From assembly GCA_965220875.1 (NCBI GenBank), contig OZ244849.1:434001-498000 (forward strand): 64,000 nucleotides of DNA, written 5' to 3'. Positions 17,583 through 26,809 of this stretch are shown in pieces (position 1 is the stretch's first letter; each line of letters opens with the position of its first letter). This stretch comes from WTFY01 sp965220875 (GTDB taxonomy: Bacteria; Pseudomonadota; Gammaproteobacteria; UBA4575). The notes under the pieces were generated by a model. That model had not been told where the DNA came from and ran no database searches. It worked only from the letters and a program-made list of their open reading frames with translations. Both the position numbers and the translations under genes were made by a program.

Positions 17583-18345
17583 CTGAAGTACTTCGATGGA
17601 CCCACTGCAGAAACCGGTCCGGATGCGAAACAAACGGAGCGTGCCCCGCATGCGCAACCCGCTCCACCTCGGCCTGTCGCCAGAGGGCAGCCGTATCCTC
17701 CACGACACCCACGGGCAGCACCCGGTCGGCTTCCCCGTGCAATAAGCGCACAGGAATCCCGCCCGGAACCGCTTGCGCACGCAGGTCAACCCGCTCCAGC
17801 CACTGTAGGCCCCACCCGATATTTTCCCTGTTCCCGGGATGATCGGAAGTGGCCGCCCTCAACACGCCAAGCGTGCGCCGGGCATGCTCCGACCGCAGGA
17901 CCTGAAGGGCGCAGAACCTTTGCAGGGCTTGACGGGGAGCCTTCGCGTACTGCCGGGAAAACCGTGACAGCGCCTCCCGGGGCATGCCGCACGACCAGTC
18001 CCCGGATGCGACAAAGCGCGGTGCGCTGGAAACCAGCATCAGGCGGCTCACACGATGAGGAAACTGCCGGGCGAAGAGCTGGGCGAACAGTCCGCCCAGG
18101 GACCAGCCGACCACGGCGCAGGTCTTCGGCATCACCTGTGCAAGCAGCTCGGCACCCTGCTGCAGGCTGTGATCCCACTGCACGGCATGGCTGTCACCAT
18201 GTCCCGGCAAATCCACGCACCACACCCGGAACCCAGCAGTCATGCTCCGGGCAACGTCGTGCCACACCTTCGAACTCGAACCCCATCCGTGCAACAATAC
18301 GAGGTTCGGGCCATGACCGGATTTTGAGCTATGCAGTTCTGGCAC
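17575..18345 (-). CDS. bioH: pimeloyl-ACP methyl ester carboxylesterase BioH
   Basis: A 256-residue alpha/beta hydrolase that removes the methyl group from pimeloyl-ACP methyl ester, ending BioC-initiated elongation. LVLLHGWGSSSKVW carries the oxyanion region, GWSLGGLF the nucleophilic serine elbow, and the C-terminal HAGHAPFVSHPDRF the catalytic histidine. The start chosen is GTG 18345 because GGGGAGG sits four bases upstream and the distance to LVLLHGWG then matches E. coli BioH. A GTG at 18366 would overlap the plsY start. It is the first gene of bioH-bioC and is divergent from plsY. Confidence 0.9.
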   Translation of the reverse strand: MPELHSSKSGHGPNLVLLHGWGSSSKVWHDVARSMTAGFRVWCVDLPGHGDSHAVQWDHSLQQGAELLAQVMPKTCAVVGWSLGGLFAQLFARQFPHRVSRLMLVSSAPRFVASGDWSCGMPREALSRFSRQYAKAPRQALQRFCALQVLRSEHARRTLGVLRAATSDHPGNRENIGWGLQWLERVDLRAQAVPGGIPVRLLHGEADRVLPVGVVEDTAALWRQAEVERVAHAGHAPFVSHPDRFLQWVHRSTSDD

Positions 18346-18356
18346 AATTCCTCCCC

Positions 18357-18959
18357 ATGAGTACACTGGTTCTCCAGGTGGCAGCCATCGTCGCGGCGTA
18401 CCTGCTGGGCTCCGTCAACAGTGCGATCCTGATCAGCAGGGCCATGCAGCTGCCGGACCCGCGCACGGAGGGCTCCGGCAACCCCGGCGCCACCAATGTA
18501 CTGCGCGCGGGCAACAAGACCGCAGCCGCCATCACGCTGCTGGGTGACCTCCTGAAAGGCCTGGTGCCGGTCATGCTGACCGATGCCATGACCGGGGACA
18601 CCTGGCTGGTTTCAGCGGTAGCCCTGGCTGCGCTGCTGGGCCATGTCTATCCAGTCTACCATCGCTTTCGTGGCGGAAAAGGGGTAGCGACCACATTCGG
18701 GGTGTTACTGGGCATGAACTGGATGCTGGGAGTACTGTGGGCTATCACGTGGCTTGCCGTGGCCCTGCTGTTCCGCTATTCATCGGTTTCGGCACTGGTG
18801 GCCACGACCGTCACACTGTGTTTTGCGCTGCGATTCTGGTGGGATGACTTCTGGATGACGGGCGTGCTGGCCGTCATCACCGTCCTGGTTTTCTGGCGCC
18901 ATGCCAGCAACATCCGTGACCTGGCCTCGGGAAAGGAGGAAAAAATCGGCAAGCGCTAG
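18357..18959 (+). CDS. plsY: glycerol-3-phosphate acyltransferase PlsY
   Basis: A 200-residue membrane acyltransferase that moves the acyl group from acyl-phosphate to glycerol 3-phosphate, the first step of phospholipid synthesis. The three conserved loops are present: GSVNSAILISR, the substrate site DPRTEGSGNPGATNVLRAGNK, and GHVYPVYHRFRGGKGVATTFG, with hydrophobic segments between. The start at ATG 18357 fits the family N-terminus; the upstream open frame is a bioH shadow. Its stop directly abuts the tsaD stop at 18960 on the opposite strand. Confidence 0.97.
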   Translation: MSTLVLQVAAIVAAYLLGSVNSAILISRAMQLPDPRTEGSGNPGATNVLRAGNKTAAAITLLGDLLKGLVPVMLTDAMTGDTWLVSAVALAALLGHVYPVYHRFRGGKGVATTFGVLLGMNWMLGVLWAITWLAVALLFRYSSVSALVATTVTLCFALRFWWDDFWMTGVLAVITVLVFWRHASNIRDLASGKEEKIGKR

Positions 18960-19970
18960 TCAGATTTCATCCAGTGACCAGCGTGGCCGGACCCGTATCT
19001 GCAAGGATTCGCTGGCACCGTTTCGCAGGCGTATCAGCCCCAGCTGGGCAACCATGGCCGCATTGTCCGTGCAGTACTCGGGAGCCGGGAAGATCACGGC
19101 GACATCTTGTGCCCCGAGCTCACCGGTCAGCCGGCGACGCAGCTTGCGGTTGGCGCCCACGCCTCCCGCCACTACCAGGGTCCTCGCCCCGGTGCGCCGG
19201 ACCGCACGCACGGACTTGATGCACAGCGTATCCACCACGGCATCCTCGAACGCACGGGCCACGTCCGCGCGGGTCCGGTCGTCCACGCCCTGCAGCCCCC
19301 TGAGGGTGTTCAGCACATGCGTTTTCAGGCCACTGAAACTGAAATCGAGGTTCGGACGGTCAGCCATCGGCCGCGGAAAAACAAATCGGTCAGGGTTCCC
19401 CTGCAAGGCCAGCTGCTGAATCCGGGGCCCTCCCGGATACCCGAGGCCAAGCATCTGGGCAACCTTGTCGAAGGCCTCTCCGACTGCGTCATCGATGCTC
19501 TCGCCGAGCAGGGTATAGTGCGCGACAGCACGGACCTCCACCAGCAGGGTGTGTCCACCGGACACGAGCAGTGCGACATAGGGATAGCCGGGTGCGACAT
19601 CCTCCAGGAGCGGTGCCAGCAGATGGGCCTCCATGTGATGTACGGCCACGGCCGGCTTGCCCAGTGCCCAGGCCAGGCTGCGTCCCATTCCCGATCCGAC
19701 CATCAATGCTCCCATCAGGCCCGGTCCCGCCGTATAGGCCACGCCATCAATATCCGTTGCCAGGGACAATCGTGCAGAGTCCATCACCTGCCGGATCAGG
19801 GGACCCAGCTTTCGGACATGGTCACGTGAGGCAAGTTCCGGGACGACACCGCCGTACTCCTCGTGCAGCGCGCACTGCGAATACAGGTGATGCGCCATCA
19901 AGCCCCGCTTTTCGCAGATTACCGCAGCGGCCGTCTCGTCACAGGAAGTTTCTATACCCAGTACCCGCAC
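18960..19970 (-). CDS. tsaD: tRNA N6-threonylcarbamoyladenosine transferase TsaD
   Basis: A 336-residue ASKHA-fold protein that transfers the threonylcarbamoyl group to A37 of ANN-decoding tRNAs, with TsaB, TsaC and TsaE. It has the expected start MRVLGIETSCDETAAAV, the metal-binding histidines in HHMEAHLLAP (near residue 110), VSGGHTLLV, and the glycine-rich VVAGGVGANRKLR. Length is normal. It is divergent from rpsU, the classical tsaD/rpsU arrangement. Confidence 0.97.
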   Translation of the reverse strand: MRVLGIETSCDETAAAVICEKRGLMAHHLYSQCALHEEYGGVVPELASRDHVRKLGPLIRQVMDSARLSLATDIDGVAYTAGPGLMGALMVGSGMGRSLAWALGKPAVAVHHMEAHLLAPLLEDVAPGYPYVALLVSGGHTLLVEVRAVAHYTLLGESIDDAVGEAFDKVAQMLGLGYPGGPRIQQLALQGNPDRFVFPRPMADRPNLDFSFSGLKTHVLNTLRGLQGVDDRTRADVARAFEDAVVDTLCIKSVRAVRRTGARTLVVAGGVGANRKLRRRLTGELGAQDVAVIFPAPEYCTDNAAMVAQLGLIRLRNGASESLQIRVRPRWSLDEI

Positions 19971-20107
19971 ACCCTCAACTCCAAATCCAACCCCAGGCCC
20001 ATTATATACCGCCCCGAAAAGGCTTATCTTCCAGGTATCCGGACCGGGACGGCAGGCCCGTCAGGAATGCCTGTGACCCGGCACGCGTACCCGGCCGGAC
20101 TTTTTGT

Positions 20108-20135
20108 TTGAATTTTGAACACCCGCGGGTATAAT
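20108..20135 (+). promoter_or_regulatory. sigma-70 promoter of rpsU
   Basis: TTGAAT (20108-20113) and a consensus TATAAT (20130-20135) are separated by 16 bases, about 50 bases before the rpsU ATG. The region lies in the divergent tsaD/rpsU spacer. The -10 is perfect and the -35 matches four of six consensus bases. Confidence 0.7.
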
Positions 20136-20185
20136 CCCGCTTCTTTTGACTTGAATAATTTGCAGGCGGGAATTCACAGCGAGCC

Positions 20186-20401
20186 ATGCCAGGAATACGT
20201 GTAAAGGAAAACGAACCGTTCGATTTCGCCCTGAGGCGTTTCCGGCGCTCCTGCGAGAAAGCAGGCATCATCACCGAAGTGCGCCGGCGGGAATTCTACG
20301 AGAAGCCCACCGAGGTTCGCAAGCGAAAAGCCGCTGCAGCCGTCAAGCGCAATCTCAAGCGCGTCGCCCGTACCAGCCTGCGGCGCAGGCGCCTGTACTG
20401 A
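20186..20401 (+). CDS. rpsU: 30S ribosomal protein S21
   Basis: A 71-residue basic protein with the S21 pattern MPGIRVKENEPFDFALRRF, then RRREFYEKPTEVRKRKAAAA, ending in a run of arginines. It helps translation initiation near the anti-Shine-Dalgarno region of 16S rRNA. In many gammaproteobacteria rpsU leads directly into dnaG-rpoD; here hemE follows and dnaG lies about 8 kb away, so the macromolecular-synthesis operon is split. A GC-rich imperfect hairpin (GGCAAG...CTTGCC) follows the gene, without a U-tract. Confidence 0.97.
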   Translation: MPGIRVKENEPFDFALRRFRRSCEKAGIITEVRRREFYEKPTEVRKRKAAAAVKRNLKRVARTSLRRRRLY

Positions 20402-20485
20402 ACCGCCCCGGCAAGGGAGTGTTCCTGCGCAGGAGGCTTGCCCCCGGCGTGATGCGCCAGTCACCTCTGCTATACTCAGTCGGCC

Positions 20486-21547
20486 ATGCCCCGCTTACAG
20501 AATGATGTCCTGATCCGTGCGCTGCTCAGACAGCCGGTAGAGCGCACCCCGCTGTGGATCATGCGCCAGGCAGGACGTTACCTGCCCGAATACCGGGCCA
20601 CCCGCAAGCATGCCGGAGGATTTCTCAGGCTGTGCAAAACCCCCGAGCTGGCCTGCGAAGTCACCCTGCAACCCATCGAACGCTTTGAGCTGGACGCTGC
20701 GATCCTCTTTTCCGACATCCTGACCATCCCCGACGCCATGGGACTGGGGCTTCATTTCAACGAGGGCGAAGGGCCGGTGCTGGAAAGGCCGATCTCGAAC
20801 ATGCGTGACGTGGAGCGGATCGGACAGTCTGAACCCATGGCCGGGCTCGAGTATGTTTGCGATGCGGTCCGGCTCACGATTCGCGAGCTGGACGGGCGGG
20901 TGCCACTGATCGGGTTTGCCGGCAGCCCCTGGACGCTTGCCACCTACATGGTCGAAGGCCAGAGCAGCCGCGACTTCCGCAAGATCAAAGCCATGCTGTA
21001 CAGGGAACCGGAAATGCTTGGGCGGCTGCTGGACATACTGAGTACCGCCACCGCTGCCTACCTGGCTGCACAGATTGCCGCGGGGGTCCAGGCGGTCATG
21101 ATCTTCGACACCTGGGGGGGAGTGCTTGCGCACGATGCCTACCTCAAGTTCTCCCTGGAGCCCATGCAGCAGATCGTTACCCGGCTACTGCAGGACCAGG
21201 GGGAAGGCCCGGTCCCCATCATCCTGTTCAGCAAGGGTGTGCAAAACGGCCTCACGGACCTGGCCGCCACCGGGTGCCATGCGGTGGGACTGGACTGGAC
21301 CACCGAGCTGGGCCAGGCCCGCGCCCTGGTCGGCACCCGGGTTGCCCTGCAGGGCAACCTGGACCCGGTGGTACTGTATGCGCCGGACCGGGTCATACGC
21401 AGCGAAGTGAAAAAGATCCTCGATCAATATGGCCAGGGCAGCGGTCACGTCTTCAACCTGGGACACGGAATCCAGCAGTACGTGGACCCGGGAAAGGTTG
21501 CCGTGCTGGTCGATGCCGTGAGGGAGCTCAGCCCCGCATACCACTGA
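20486..21547 (+). CDS. hemE: uroporphyrinogen decarboxylase
   Basis: A 353-residue enzyme converting uroporphyrinogen III to coproporphyrinogen III in heme synthesis. Signature 1 is PLWIMRQAGRYLPEYR near residue 21, with the substrate-binding arginines. FSDILTIPDAMG holds the catalytic aspartate, and GFAGSPWTLATYMVEG is signature 2. The C-terminal HVFNLGHGI is also typical. It is convergent with the small gene behind mrcA. Confidence 0.97.
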   Translation: MPRLQNDVLIRALLRQPVERTPLWIMRQAGRYLPEYRATRKHAGGFLRLCKTPELACEVTLQPIERFELDAAILFSDILTIPDAMGLGLHFNEGEGPVLERPISNMRDVERIGQSEPMAGLEYVCDAVRLTIRELDGRVPLIGFAGSPWTLATYMVEGQSSRDFRKIKAMLYREPEMLGRLLDILSTATAAYLAAQIAAGVQAVMIFDTWGGVLAHDAYLKFSLEPMQQIVTRLLQDQGEGPVPIILFSKGVQNGLTDLAATGCHAVGLDWTTELGQARALVGTRVALQGNLDPVVLYAPDRVIRSEVKKILDQYGQGSGHVFNLGHGIQQYVDPGKVAVLVDAVRELSPAYH

Positions 21548-21589
21548 AGCCGGGCCGGCCACGACTGCCCGCCGCGTGCGGAGCCGGGT

Positions 21590-22222
21590 TTACCTTGGGG
21601 TGAGGTTGCGCCAGGCCGGAATGGCTTCGTGCCGGGCACCGTCCAGCAGCTTCACGAGCGCCTTGGCATTCATCCTCTGCATGCTGTGGTTTCGCGTCTT
21701 GCTCTTCAGCGGCTGGTGGCGCTGGCGCAGGCTGAACACCGTGACTTCAATTTCGTGGCCCATGCACGAAAACCTGAGTCCAGGCAAGCGGGCAGCTTGC
21801 CGGTTTTGCCGGAATCTCCGGTCCTCGATCCTGATGTCCCCCACGCACTGCTGTAAATGGGACAGGACTTCCTCCAGGCAGTCGCAAGACACGTGAATGC
21901 TGATCGGTGTCCCGGCACAGGCGGTTCCTTCCAGTACCGGCCCGGTCAGGTAGGGCGAGAAAGGCTCCAGCCATCTCATCACCGTCAAGGCAGTACTGCG
22001 CTGCCACCACAGCAGCCGTTCGTGCTCCGGCAAAAAGGTCCTGATGAAAGACTGGACTGCCGTTTCGATCTCGGAATTGCTGGGCAACGACCCCAGGGCA
22101 CGCAACCGTTCACAGGCCTTGAGCTTGGCTTTCTGGTAATCGTTGACGCCTTCCTCCACGATGATCCTGGCGGCCTCCAGTGCAAGGGTTTCCCGGTTCC
22201 TATCTGGTTTTCGTGCACGCAT
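21590..22222 (-). CDS. conserved protein of unknown function, downstream of mrcA
   Basis: A 210-residue soluble protein. It resembles an uncharacterised proteobacterial family with the N-terminal pattern ALEAARIIVEEGVNDYQKAK, a helical middle, and a region around YLTGPVLEGTACAGTPISIH that recalls small nucleotidyltransferase-like folds, though I cannot point to catalytic residues. The start at 22222 lies seven bases after the mrcA stop, so it is probably translated from the same message. The longer frame to 22375 overlaps mrcA and is rejected. No function is assigned. Confidence 0.75.
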   Translation of the reverse strand: MRARKPDRNRETLALEAARIIVEEGVNDYQKAKLKACERLRALGSLPSNSEIETAVQSFIRTFLPEHERLLWWQRSTALTVMRWLEPFSPYLTGPVLEGTACAGTPISIHVSCDCLEEVLSHLQQCVGDIRIEDRRFRQNRQAARLPGLRFSCMGHEIEVTVFSLRQRHQPLKSKTRNHSMQRMNAKALVKLLDGARHEAIPAWRNLTPR

Positions 22223-22229
22223 AGTCTGT

Positions 22230-24689
22230 TCAAAAAATCCGTTCCGGACCCTTCGTTTCTCCGTCATTCGGCAGGGAGGCCGCAGAGACCCCGGATTCAG
22301 CAGGCTTGCCCTGCACGGGCACATACCCCTCGCGAAACGTCTCTTCGATCCCCTCATCGCCGTCCTGGTCGTCAATCGGCGATCCCGTGGCAGGGTCGAT
22401 CCGCACGCTCACGATGGTCTGCGGGCGCTTCAGCGTGTTCTCCGCCCTGCCTTCCAGCGCGAACCGCATGAATTCCATCCAGACAGGCAGGGCGGCAACT
22501 CCGCCCACTTCCCTGCTCCCGAGTGGCCGGAACGCATCGAAACCCACCCATGCAACAGCGACTATATCGCCATTGAACCCGCAGAACCAGGCATCCCGCT
22601 GATCATTGGTCGTGCCGGTTTTCCCGGCCAGGTCGGTGCGCCCCAGCTGGCGGGCCTTGCGCGCGGTGCCGCGCTGGATCACGTCACGCATCATGCTCAC
22701 CATCTGGTAGGCATTATCCCCGGACAGGACCTGCTGGGCCATGTGGATTCCGGGAGCCGACAGCCCTTCCGAGCCCAGGATCTCCTGTTCGCCGGTACGC
22801 ATTTGCTGCTGCAGGTCCAGGCAGTCCTCCTCACACACCGTCATCGGCCGTGAACGAAACAGGACCTGTCCCCTGATGTCTTCGATCCGTTCAATGACAT
22901 ACGGTTCGACGTAGTATCCGCCATTTGCGAATACGGAATAGCCCCGGGCCATCTCGTAAGGCGTCACGGAACCCGAGCCCAGGGCCAGGCTCAGGTTTCT
23001 TGGCAGACGCCCGGCATCGAATCCGAACCGTGCGAGGTGTTCCATGGCGTAGCGGGTTCCCACTTCCCGAAGTATGCGGATCGAAACCAGGTTGCGGGAC
23101 CTGAACAGGGCCTCACGCAGACGTGTGGGCCCGAAAAACTTGCCGCTGTAATTCTTGGGCCGCCAGCTGTCCTCCAGGCTGGCGTCCTCGAAAACCACCG
23201 GGGCATCGTTAACGATGCTGGCTGGCGTGTAGCCGGATTCCAGTGCGGCAGAATAGATAAATGGCTTGAAACTGGACCCCGGCTGGCGCTGCGCCTGCGT
23301 CACGCGGTTGAACTTGCTGCGCGTGAAATCATACCCGCCGGTGAGTGCCAGCACGCTGCCGTTCTGGGGGTTCATGGCAACGAAGGCACCTTCCACCTCC
23401 GGCACCTGGCTCAGGGTCCAGGTGCCGGCCCCGGTGCGCGCGACCCGGATGACATCACCCAAGCCAAACATGCCACCAAAGTCCTCCGGGGCCTTGCCCC
23501 TGGCATTCTCGCTAACATAGGGCCTGGCCCACTTCGCCTGCTCGATGGACAGGCGCGTGAACTGCCCGTCACCCAGGTACACCTCCAGTTCGCCGGATTC
23601 GATGCGGGTGACCACCGCCGCCTGCAGACCGCCCGTGTCACGCATCACTTCCAGTGCCTGGTCCAGCTTCACCCGATCGGGGCTCCCATCGTCCCGGTAC
23701 GCAAATTCAACGCGGGATTCCGCACCCCGGTAGCCATGACGCCGGTCATAGGCATGCAGCCCGTTTTGCAACGCCTGCTGCGCCTGCTGCTGAAGTTCAC
23801 TGTTGACGGTGGTATAGACGCGGTACCCTTTTTTATAGGCGTCGTTCCCGTAGGTCTCGACCATCTGCGACCTGGCCATCTCGCCGACATACGGTGCATC
23901 CACCTCCACATCGGGGTAGTGCAGCGACGCGGTAACCGGCTCCTCGAGCATGCTCCGGTAGGTGTCCTCGTCGATGAGGCCCAGTTCATGCATCCTGCCC
24001 AGCACGTAGTTGCGGCGCAGCGTGGCCCGGTCCGGATTGATGATGGGATTGAAACGTGAAGGGGCCTTGGGCAGTCCTGCGATCATTGCGATCTGTGCAA
24101 GGTTCAGTTCGTGAACCTGCTTCCCGTAATAGACTTCCGCGGCCGCCCCGACCCCGTAGGCGCGGTTGCCCAGGTAGATCTTGTTCAGGTAAAGCTCGAG
24201 GATCTCGTTCTTGTCAAACTCATGCTCGATGCGAAGGGCCAGGAAGATTTCCCTGAGCTTGCGGGTGTAGGTGCGTTCGTTGCCGAGAAAGAAGTTCCTG
24301 GCCAGCTGCATGGTGACCGTGCTTCCACCCTGGCGCTTCTCCCCGGTAAGCAGCACATTCATGGCTGCACGCGCAAGACCCTGGTAATCCACCCCCAGAT
24401 GCTGGTAGAACCGGTCGTCCTCGGCCGCCAGGAACGCCTGGACCAACTCACCGGGCATCGCGTCAATTTCCAGCGGCTCACGGCGTTGTTCACCATAGAC
24501 CGCGATCAGCTTGCCGTCACGGCTGTAAACCTTGAGCGGCACCTGGAACTCCACGTCCCTGAGCACGGCTACCCCGGGCAGGGAAGGAGCCAGGTAGGCA
24601 TAGGTCCCCAGCACCGCAGCGATGGCGATGAGAAAGGCCCCGAAAATACAAGCAAGCCCGAGTCGCAGAAGCTTCAGGAAAATGGACAT
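22230..24689 (-). CDS. mrcA: penicillin-binding protein 1A (bifunctional transglycosylase/transpeptidase)
   Basis: An 819-residue class A PBP that polymerises and crosslinks peptidoglycan. A single membrane anchor (about residues 8-32) is followed by the GT51 glycosyltransferase domain with AAEDDRFYQH (catalytic Glu90) and GGSTVTMQLARNFFLG. The OB-like insert precedes the transpeptidase domain, with the acylation site SSFKPFIYSAALE, the SRN motif FRSRNLVSIR and KTGTTNDQRDAWFCGF. The length and C-terminal region match proteobacterial PBP1A. In many relatives it is divergent from pilMNOPQ-aroKB; here it is divergent from aroK directly. Confidence 0.96.
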   Translation of the reverse strand: MSIFLKLLRLGLACIFGAFLIAIAAVLGTYAYLAPSLPGVAVLRDVEFQVPLKVYSRDGKLIAVYGEQRREPLEIDAMPGELVQAFLAAEDDRFYQHLGVDYQGLARAAMNVLLTGEKRQGGSTVTMQLARNFFLGNERTYTRKLREIFLALRIEHEFDKNEILELYLNKIYLGNRAYGVGAAAEVYYGKQVHELNLAQIAMIAGLPKAPSRFNPIINPDRATLRRNYVLGRMHELGLIDEDTYRSMLEEPVTASLHYPDVEVDAPYVGEMARSQMVETYGNDAYKKGYRVYTTVNSELQQQAQQALQNGLHAYDRRHGYRGAESRVEFAYRDDGSPDRVKLDQALEVMRDTGGLQAAVVTRIESGELEVYLGDGQFTRLSIEQAKWARPYVSENARGKAPEDFGGMFGLGDVIRVARTGAGTWTLSQVPEVEGAFVAMNPQNGSVLALTGGYDFTRSKFNRVTQAQRQPGSSFKPFIYSAALESGYTPASIVNDAPVVFEDASLEDSWRPKNYSGKFFGPTRLREALFRSRNLVSIRILREVGTRYAMEHLARFGFDAGRLPRNLSLALGSGSVTPYEMARGYSVFANGGYYVEPYVIERIEDIRGQVLFRSRPMTVCEEDCLDLQQQMRTGEQEILGSEGLSAPGIHMAQQVLSGDNAYQMVSMMRDVIQRGTARKARQLGRTDLAGKTGTTNDQRDAWFCGFNGDIVAVAWVGFDAFRPLGSREVGGVAALPVWMEFMRFALEGRAENTLKRPQTIVSVRIDPATGSPIDDQDGDEGIEETFREGYVPVQGKPAESGVSAASLPNDGETKGPERIF

Positions 24690-25177
24690 GGCCCCTGAAT
24701 AGAAGTGCAGAAATCAGCCAGCGTACAGAGCGCAACAGGTTTTCCGGTCAAGCCGCCATCCGGTTCGGTTCGACCACTTTCCTCATATCCAGATACAGGC
24801 ATACAGGCTCCGGGGTTCCATCGCTCAGCGCAGGCGAATTGCTCCAGCAAAGGCTGGTTTTCAGTAAAGTCATTGTAAGGGAATGCACCCTGCAAGTCAT
24901 GGCACCGGCAAGGCTGCTGTGCATGCTCTCTCGATGCCCACGGGAGTTCCCGGACATTGGGACGTACGGGGCAGGCGATGAATGACGCAGACAAGACCAC
25001 AGTCCTTCAGCCGTTCCGGATCCATTCCCGCATCCTCGAGAACAAGCCAACTGGTTTCAAGCATTATCTGCTGCTGCGGGCCCAGCGTATGATAGCGCGC
25101 GAGGTTTCATTTATACTGCCTCCACTGCACGAGACTTTTTCCTTCCTTTATCCGATACCTGCAACACACATTGCCTG
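24690..25177. other. 488-bp intergenic region between divergent mrcA and aroK
   Basis: No convincing gene was found here. Short frames exist on both strands but show no family resemblance, and none continues a PilM-Q-like protein. The region should contain the promoters of mrcA and aroK; a TATACT at 25112-25117 could be a -10 but lacks a good -35. Confidence 0.6.
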
Positions 25178-25699
25178 ATGAAATCCGGTAACATCATCCT
25201 GATCGGCGCGATGGGCGCCGGCAAATCGACGGTCGGTCGCAAGCTTGCCAGGCGCCTTGACATGACGTTCTACGACAGCGACCGGGTTATTGAAGAAAAG
25301 ACAGGTGTCGATATCGCCACGATCTTTGAATACGAGGGTGAGGAAGGTTTCCGCAAACGCGAGGAGAACGCCATCGCCGAGCTGTGCGAGCTCGAAGCCA
25401 TCGTTCTTGCCACCGGTGGAGGCGCGGTGCTCTCCAGGCGTAACCGGGAGGTCCTGTCGGCAGCCGGCACGGTCTTTTACCTGCAGGCCACCGTGGACGC
25501 CCTGTTCGAGCGGGTCCGGAACGACTCGAACCGCCCCCTGTTGAAAACGACCGACCGCAGACGCACCCTGGCCGAGCTGCTGCAGCAAAGAGAGCCGCTC
25601 TACCTGGAGGCTGCGGACCGCACCATCACAACCGGTCAGCGCGGCACAAGCTGGATTGCCGACGAGATCGTAAGGCAACTGGACCGCAGCCCCGGCTAG
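25178..25699 (+). CDS. aroK: shikimate kinase
   Basis: A 173-residue P-loop kinase phosphorylating shikimate at O3. Walker A is GAMGAGKSTVGRKLA (residues 10-24), the shikimate-binding DSDRVIEEKTG follows, then FRKREENAI and the LATGGGAVL loop, and finally the lid RPLLKTTDRR. It is 24 bases ahead of aroB, the usual pair. Confidence 0.96.
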   Translation: MKSGNIILIGAMGAGKSTVGRKLARRLDMTFYDSDRVIEEKTGVDIATIFEYEGEEGFRKREENAIAELCELEAIVLATGGGAVLSRRNREVLSAAGTVFYLQATVDALFERVRNDSNRPLLKTTDRRRTLAELLQQREPLYLEAADRTITTGQRGTSWIADEIVRQLDRSPG

Positions 25700-25723
25700 G
25701 CGGCAACCGGAGAGTTTTTGCGC

Positions 25724-26809
25724 ATGATCACGTTTGAAGTGGAACTGGGCGAGCGAAGCTACCCGATCTACATCGGCGCAGGCCTGCTTGCACAATCCCG
25801 GTACCTGGAGGATCACCTTCGCGGCAGCTCCGTATTCATCCTCAGCAACGAGAAGGTGGCCCCGCTGTACCTGGACGCAGTGAAGCGGCACCTCGGGGCG
25901 TACCGCTGCATGCACCTGGTGCTGCCGGACGGGGAGTCCTGCAAGTCACTGGAAACCATGCACCGCGTGTACAGCGCCCTGCTGGAAAACCGGTGCGACC
26001 GGGACACGACGCTGCTTGCACTGGGTGGAGGCGTGATCGGCGACATCACGGGCTTTGCCGCGGCAACCTACATGCGGGGAGTTCCGTTCATCCAGGTCCC
26101 CACCACGCTGCTGGCCCAGGTGGATTCCTCCGTCGGAGGCAAGACCGGGGTGAACCATGCACTGGGCAAAAACATGATCGGAGCATTCTACCAGCCGCAG
26201 TGCGTCATCGCCGACCTGGATACCCTCGACACCCTGGACGACAGGGAACTGAGTGCCGGCATCGCGGAAATCATCAAGTACGGGCTCATACGCGACGCCG
26301 GGTTCTTTGACTGGCTGGAACAGAACATCGACCGGCTGCTCTCACGGGACCCGCAGGCCCTGGCCCATGCCGTGCACCGTTCCTGCAAAAACAAGGCGGC
26401 GGTCGTGGCCGAGGACGAACTGGAAAAAAGCGGAACCCGCGCCCTGCTCAATTATGGCCATACCTTCGGCCATGCCATCGAAACCAGTACCGGGTACGCA
26501 GACTGGCTGCACGGAGAGGCCGTGGCCTGCGGCATGCTGATGGCCGCCCGGCTTTCGGTCCGGCTTGGCTGGCTGGACGAGGCGGGCAGGCTGCGCATCG
26601 AACGCCTGCTCGGCAAGGCCCGGCTGCCTGCCCGGGCGCCCGAAGGCATGCGGCCCGAACAGTTCCAGGAACGCATGGCCGTCGACAAGAAAACCCGGGC
26701 CGGCAGGCTGCACCTGGTGCTGCTGCGCGGCATCGGCCAGGCCGTACTCACGGCGGACTTTCCCGCATCGAAACTCGAAGACGTGCTGCAGGAATTCTGC
26801 GGGACATGA
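25724..26809 (+). CDS. aroB: 3-dehydroquinate synthase
   Basis: A 361-residue NAD- and zinc-dependent enzyme that cyclises DAHP to 3-dehydroquinate in the shikimate pathway. Diagnostic segments are DGESCKSLE, the nucleotide-binding LGGGVIGDITGFAAATYMRG, PTTLLAQVDSSVGGKTGVNH, and the zinc ligands in AEIIKYGLI, NYGHTFGHAIE and LHGEAVACGM. ATG 25724 is preferred because a GGAGAG lies nine bases before it; a TTG at 25718 is in frame. The dgt start overlaps its stop by four bases. Confidence 0.97.
   Translation: MITFEVELGERSYPIYIGAGLLAQSRYLEDHLRGSSVFILSNEKVAPLYLDAVKRHLGAYRCMHLVLPDGESCKSLETMHRVYSALLENRCDRDTTLLALGGGVIGDITGFAAATYMRGVPFIQVPTTLLAQVDSSVGGKTGVNHALGKNMIGAFYQPQCVIADLDTLDTLDDRELSAGIAEIIKYGLIRDAGFFDWLEQNIDRLLSRDPQALAHAVHRSCKNKAAVVAEDELEKSGTRALLNYGHTFGHAIETSTGYADWLHGEAVACGMLMAARLSVRLGWLDEAGRLRIERLLGKARLPARAPEGMRPEQFQERMAVDKKTRAGRLHLVLLRGIGQAVLTADFPASKLEDVLQEFCGT

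Noticed and set aside
24748..25050. Possible decayed gene or pilM remnant between mrcA and aroK
   Set aside because: Translations in all frames lack recognisable PilM or other family motifs.
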